A DNA stretch of 6,052 nt from an uncultured Anaerotruncus sp. GTDB taxonomy: Bacteria; Bacillota_A; Clostridia; Oscillospirales; CAG-272. The notes under the pieces were generated by a model. It did no database searches, was not told where the DNA came from, and worked only from the letters and a program-made list of their open reading frames with translations. Position numbers and translations under genes: made by a program. Positions 3,354 through 6,052 of this stretch are shown here, in pieces; position 1 is the first letter of the stretch, and each line of letters opens with the position of its first letter. The DNA lies in assembly GCA_958414155.1 (NCBI GenBank), contig CATYWI010000087.1, forward strand, positions 1 to 6,052. Direction: 5' to 3'.

Positions 3354-5327
3354 TTGAACGACGGTAACGGCATCGAAAAAAACGAAAAGAACAAAGAAAA
3401 AAACGAAATGAAGCCCGAAAGCGTCTTCGGCGCGATATGCGACCGCGTCTCCGAGAAGTTTGACGGCGGTGTCAGCGGCGCTGCGCTCACAGGATATTCG
3501 CGTGAAAAAAGTGCGTTCGACAGATCGGCGATAGTGACCGCGATAAGACGTTCCGGCAGCGGCAACGGTGTGATCAGACGTATAAAAAAAGGCGTTGCAC
3601 GCACATTTGAGGAGTCGTTGACGGTCAGCGTTTTTTCTAAAATAAAAAAAGCGTCTCTCGGATGCGGCGTCAGGACCTACGGAGTTTTTTTCACGACATT
3701 CGGTATATATACGACGCTCATCTTTCTTATAAAAAAATACGCGCTTTATGTCAGTGATGTATCGAACGACGATCTGTTTTGTGGGTTGGCGATGATGCTT
3801 CTGGCACTGCCGCTGTTGTTCAGCTCGAAATCCCTTGCGCGCGCATTGGGCACAAGTGTGTTGCTTCGTCCTGTTCTTACCGATGCCTGCGGAGTCACCC
3901 CGGATAAGCTGGCGGTGCATTCGCGCGGCTCCGGCGCAGTGCAGAGCTGGGCGGTTATCGCGGGGATCGCGGCGGGGATGCTTACCTATTATGTTTCACC
4001 TGTCGGATTTATAGGGGTGTTGCTTATTGTTTTGTGTGCCGTTATGCTTTTGTGCTTCCCGGAGGCGGGAGTTTCGCTCGCTTTGCTCACGGCGCCGCTC
4101 CTTAACCTTACTCCTCGCCCGTCTGCGATCCTGGCGGCGGTCACTCTGTTGTCTGCTGTCGGATTTTTTGCCAAGTATATGCGCGGAAAAAGGACCGCAG
4201 TGTGCGGTCCGCTCGAAGCGGCTGTTGCGGCTTTTATGCTTTTGACGCTCTGCGGAGGTGTTTTTGTATCCGGCGGAGGCGACCCGTGGCCTGCCATTGT
4301 TCGGACGGTGCTTATGGCGGTATATTTTCTTATTGTCAATACCGTTAACACCCGCAAGCGGCTTGCGACATGCATATCGTTGCTCCTGGCATCGGCAACT
4401 GTCGTGTCATATATCGGGATAGCCGAGTTCCTGCTCGGAAGGTCCGTTTACGGATGGCTGGACAGCAGCCTGTTTGCCGAAATACCGGGACGTGTGACAT
4501 CGGTATTTGCGAATCCCAACTCGCTGGCTTATTTTATAATCATGGCATTTCCGTTCGCACTGGCGGGAATAGTTCTTGCAAAAAAGCGGCGCGAACGCTT
4601 TTTATACTGCTTTTCGGCTCTTTCCATGCTGCTTTGCGCTGTCTTTACATGGTCGCGCGGCGCATGGGTCGGAATGGTGGCTTCGGCATTTGTTTTTCTT
4701 ATCGCTCTCACGCCGCGGGCATTTGCGGTGGTTCCGGCGGCTGTTGCCGGCGGGTCGGTGCTTTGTATGCTGTTCCCGAATACCTTGGGGGCGCGCGTCG
4801 GGAGCCTGCTGTCTCTTGCTGACAGCGCGAATTATTACCGTGTGAAGATTTGGAACGGTGTGTGCCGGATGATCGGAATGTACTTTGCCGGCGGTATCGG
4901 TATAGGTGAAGAGCTGTTCATCAGCGCTTATATGCGCGTGGCATCTCCGGGGGTATGGAATGCCGCGCATGCTCACAGCCTGTGGCTCGGAGTGCTTACC
5001 GAGCTTGGTATCCCCGGGCTTCTGTTCCTTCTTTTGGTCATTGGGCTTCTTACGCAGAAGTGTGTTGAGTGTATAAGGCTCTCGGACGATAAGCGTGTTT
5101 CTGTGCTTTGCGGCGCCGGTATGTGCGGCGCGGCAGCGCTTGTGTTTGCAGGCTTTTTCGACTTTGTGTTTTACAACTATACCGTGTTCTTCACGTTCTG
5201 GGTTGTTGCGGGGCTTGCCTCTGCCGCCGCCGATATAAGAGTACGTGAGGTGCGCGCCCGCAACATCGAGATGATATCCGCGGGCGGTGATGATCGCGCG
5301 GCGGATATCACAATTTCATTCAATTGA
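3354..5327 (+). CDS. O-antigen ligase / Wzy-type polysaccharide polymerase family membrane protein
   Basis: A 657-residue polytopic membrane protein of the Wzy_C/WaaL type. The family transfers or polymerises lipid-linked glycans on the outer face of the membrane; the substrate cannot be read from the sequence. Residues 1-95 are hydrophilic and rich in Lys, Asn, Glu and Arg, probably cytoplasmic. About 12-14 membrane segments follow, for example 108-126, 141-157, 198-213, 217-234, 257-273, 287-305, 314-330, 337-361, 389-409, 416-432, 437-452, 553-567 and 583-627. Family-like motifs are GRVTSVFANPNSLAYF (379-393), FTWSRGAWVGM (431-441), YYRVKIWNG...FAGGIGIG (494-518) and AHAHSLWLGVLTELGIPGLL (538-557) with the typical His-rich loop. 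The start is TTG with AAGGAG upstream. It sits 45 bases after trmD and before two DUF4330-like genes. The long N-terminal tail is unusual for the family. It could act as polymerase or ligase. Confidence 0.88.
   Translation: MNDGNGIEKNEKNKEKNEMKPESVFGAICDRVSEKFDGGVSGAALTGYSREKSAFDRSAIVTAIRRSGSGNGVIRRIKKGVARTFEESLTVSVFSKIKKASLGCGVRTYGVFFTTFGIYTTLIFLIKKYALYVSDVSNDDLFCGLAMMLLALPLLFSSKSLARALGTSVLLRPVLTDACGVTPDKLAVHSRGSGAVQSWAVIAGIAAGMLTYYVSPVGFIGVLLIVLCAVMLLCFPEAGVSLALLTAPLLNLTPRPSAILAAVTLLSAVGFFAKYMRGKRTAVCGPLEAAVAAFMLLTLCGGVFVSGGGDPWPAIVRTVLMAVYFLIVNTVNTRKRLATCISLLLASATVVSYIGIAEFLLGRSVYGWLDSSLFAEIPGRVTSVFANPNSLAYFIIMAFPFALAGIVLAKKRRERFLYCFSALSMLLCAVFTWSRGAWVGMVASAFVFLIALTPRAFAVVPAAVAGGSVLCMLFPNTLGARVGSLLSLADSANYYRVKIWNGVCRMIGMYFAGGIGIGEELFISAYMRVASPGVWNAAHAHSLWLGVLTELGIPGLLFLLLVIGLLTQKCVECIRLSDDKRVSVLCGAGMCGAAALVFAGFFDFVFYNYTVFFTFWVVAGLASAAADIRVREVRARNIEMISAGGDDRAADITISFN
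4187..4210 (-). terminator. Terminator-like hairpin on the antisense strand inside the O-antigen ligase gene
   Basis: GGACCGCA (4192-4199) and TGCGGTCC (4203-4210) form a perfect 8-bp stem with a 3-base loop. On the minus strand it is followed directly by TTTTT (4191-4187), the complete form of an intrinsic terminator. On the sense strand it has the A-run on the 5' side and should not terminate. It encodes a hydrophilic loop around residues 280-286 between two membrane helices. It may block antisense transcription, or it may be chance. Confidence 0.4.
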
Positions 5328-5372
5328 CACAAGGACGCGATCACGGTCCGAGGTGTGAAAGGAATCATTATC

Positions 5373-5915
5373 ATGAACGTAACAGACCGAGCTGACGAAA
5401 AAAAGGTGCGGCGTTCCGGCTACCGGTTCAATGTGCTTGACGCGCTGATAGCGGTAATCATTTTGGCGGTTGTAGCGCTGACGTTGTTTGCGTATCTGCC
5501 ATCGGGACTGTCGCATTTTTCATCGACGAAGAATGATGCAACGATCTCATATACAATTGAAATAAAGGGCATAAGGCGCGAACTTATAGAAGGCATTGCC
5601 GTGAACGATCCCGTTACCGAAAAGGGAAGTGCCGTGGCGCTTGGTAAGGTGAGCGCCGAGGTCGAGGTATCTCCTGCAAGCAGAGTCAGGTATGATGCCG
5701 CTTCGGGTGAGGTTGTTATAGATGAGCTTTCCGATGTTTCGGACATACTTATCACCGTCACGTCTGCCGCGGGGTACGACAAGTCGCGCGGCTACACCGT
5801 AGGCGGGCGTCGCATAGCAGTCGGCGCAGAATACTCCCTCAGTCTGCCGGGATTTGAGGGCACCGGCACCTGCATAAGCATAAACGAGATATCCTCCGGC
5901 GGAGGTGCAAAATGA
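5373..5915 (+). CDS. DUF4330-like single-pass membrane protein
   Basis: A 180-residue protein of unknown function. Residues 1-18 are charged (DRADEKKVRRSGYR). One membrane helix at about 20-42 starts with FNVLDALIAVIILAVVALTLF. The remaining 135 residues form an extracytoplasmic, beta-rich region with YTIEIKGIRRELIEGI (60-75), a lysine/glycine turn, ALGKVSAEVEVSP (89-101) and GGRRIAVGAEYSLSLPGFEG (144-163). The short polar tail, R/K-F-N-x-x-D helix entry, GKV strand and final VG-x-x-Y-S-L strand match my memory of DUF4330; this is recognition, not a search result. ATG 5373 was chosen because AAAGGA lies 9 bases upstream; a GTG at 5355 has its GAGG too close. The gap to the polysaccharide gene is 45 bases. 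Its last codons overlap the next gene, which starts the same way, suggesting a tandem pair. Confidence 0.7.
   Translation: MNVTDRADEKKVRRSGYRFNVLDALIAVIILAVVALTLFAYLPSGLSHFSSTKNDATISYTIEIKGIRRELIEGIAVNDPVTEKGSAVALGKVSAEVEVSPASRVRYDAASGEVVIDELSDVSDILITVTSAAGYDKSRGYTVGGRRIAVGAEYSLSLPGFEGTGTCISINEISSGGGAK
5893..5905 (+). promoter_or_regulatory. Hairpin that sequesters the ribosome binding site of the last gene
   Basis: CCTCC (5893-5897) and GGAGG (5901-5905) pair perfectly around GGC. The GGAGG is the ribosome binding site for ATG 5912, at 6-base spacing. The hairpin lies within the last codons of the preceding gene, so a translating ribosome would open it. Free mRNA would keep the site closed. 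This predicts translational coupling of the two DUF4330-like genes. Confidence 0.6.
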
Positions 5916-6052
5916 AACGAAGCGAAAGCGGGGGCGCTCCCGCAGATAAAAGAAAAAACAAAATCAGATTCGGCGCTGCCGATCTGGTTATCATACTTCT
6001 GGTCCTTATCTCTGTGGCTTCGATCATCGTCAGAAGCGTATCAGACAATGCC
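5912..6052 (+). CDS. Second DUF4330-like membrane protein (N-terminal part, cut by right edge)
   Basis: The first 47 codons are visible and open at the right edge. A charged N-terminus (MKRSESGGAPADKRKNKIRF) is followed by one membrane helix at about 21-41 (GAADLVIILLVLISVASIIV) and RSVSDNA. The layout (basic tail, RF, an acidic residue at the helix start, single helix, then the outside domain) repeats that of the gene before it, so the two are probably paralogues. Only the N-terminus is present, so the family assignment is tentative. Its ATG overlaps the preceding TGA (ATGA), and its GGAGG site is inside a hairpin, so translation is likely coupled. Confidence 0.6.
   Translation, partial: MKRSESGGAPADKRKNKIRFGAADLVIILLVLISVASIIVRSVSDNA

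Noticed and set aside
2925..3920. Long open frame of 331 codons on the minus strand
   Set aside because: It lies antisense to trmD and the polysaccharide gene, both clearly real. The product has no family pattern, and I see no matching promoter or ribosome binding site.
5324..5349. TTGACA at the end of the polysaccharide gene as a possible internal promoter
   Set aside because: No -10 like sequence is present 16-18 bp downstream (the position reads TCCGAG).
5332..5349. GGAC...GTCC inverted repeat between the polysaccharide and DUF4330-like genes
   Set aside because: Only four or five pairs around a long loop and no U-tract, so it is not a credible terminator.

Overview
The window looks like a chromosomal segment of a low-GC Gram-positive lineage, most likely class Clostridia (perhaps an uncultured gut relative of the Oscillospirales). 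This is an inference from gene content: a YajC next to a TIGR04086-family membrane protein, a RimM/TrmD pair of Clostridial type, strong GGAGG-type ribosome binding sites and consensus sigma-A promoters. Base composition is roughly balanced. No rRNA, tRNA, CRISPR array or transposase is visible.

Left third (1-1944, all minus strand). A membrane/secretion block reads leftward. yajC (1884-1450) has a clear promoter and ends in an intrinsic terminator. It is followed by a four-helix TIGR04086-type membrane protein (1325-840). Next comes a 328-base gap (512-839) that is rich in structure: a long imperfect inverted repeat, a consensus promoter, a perfect hairpin at the expected transcription start, and a possible 37-codon leader ORF whose stop overlaps the next start codon. 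The last gene runs off the left edge (511 to 1). It encodes the N-terminal part of a protein with a beta-rich domain and a CxxC...CxxC zinc ribbon, an arrangement I associate with the N-terminus of a Clostridial ABC transporter family.

Centre (1945-2064). A divergent intergenic region carries back-to-back promoters, one for yajC (minus) and one for the rimM operon (plus), both with 17-bp spacers.

Right two thirds (2065-6052, all plus strand). This is one compact apparent operon. rimM (16S rRNA processing) overlaps trmD (tRNA m1G37 methyltransferase). Then, without rplS, comes a large O-antigen ligase/Wzy-type polysaccharide membrane protein that starts at TTG. It is followed by a DUF4330-like single-pass membrane protein and the start of a second protein with the same architecture. 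The last two genes overlap by ATGA, and the ribosome binding site of the second lies inside a hairpin, so their translation is probably coupled. The least characterised part of the window is this polysaccharide polymerase/ligase plus paired DUF4330-like proteins behind a translation-accuracy operon; a joint role in envelope polysaccharide assembly is only an inference from position.
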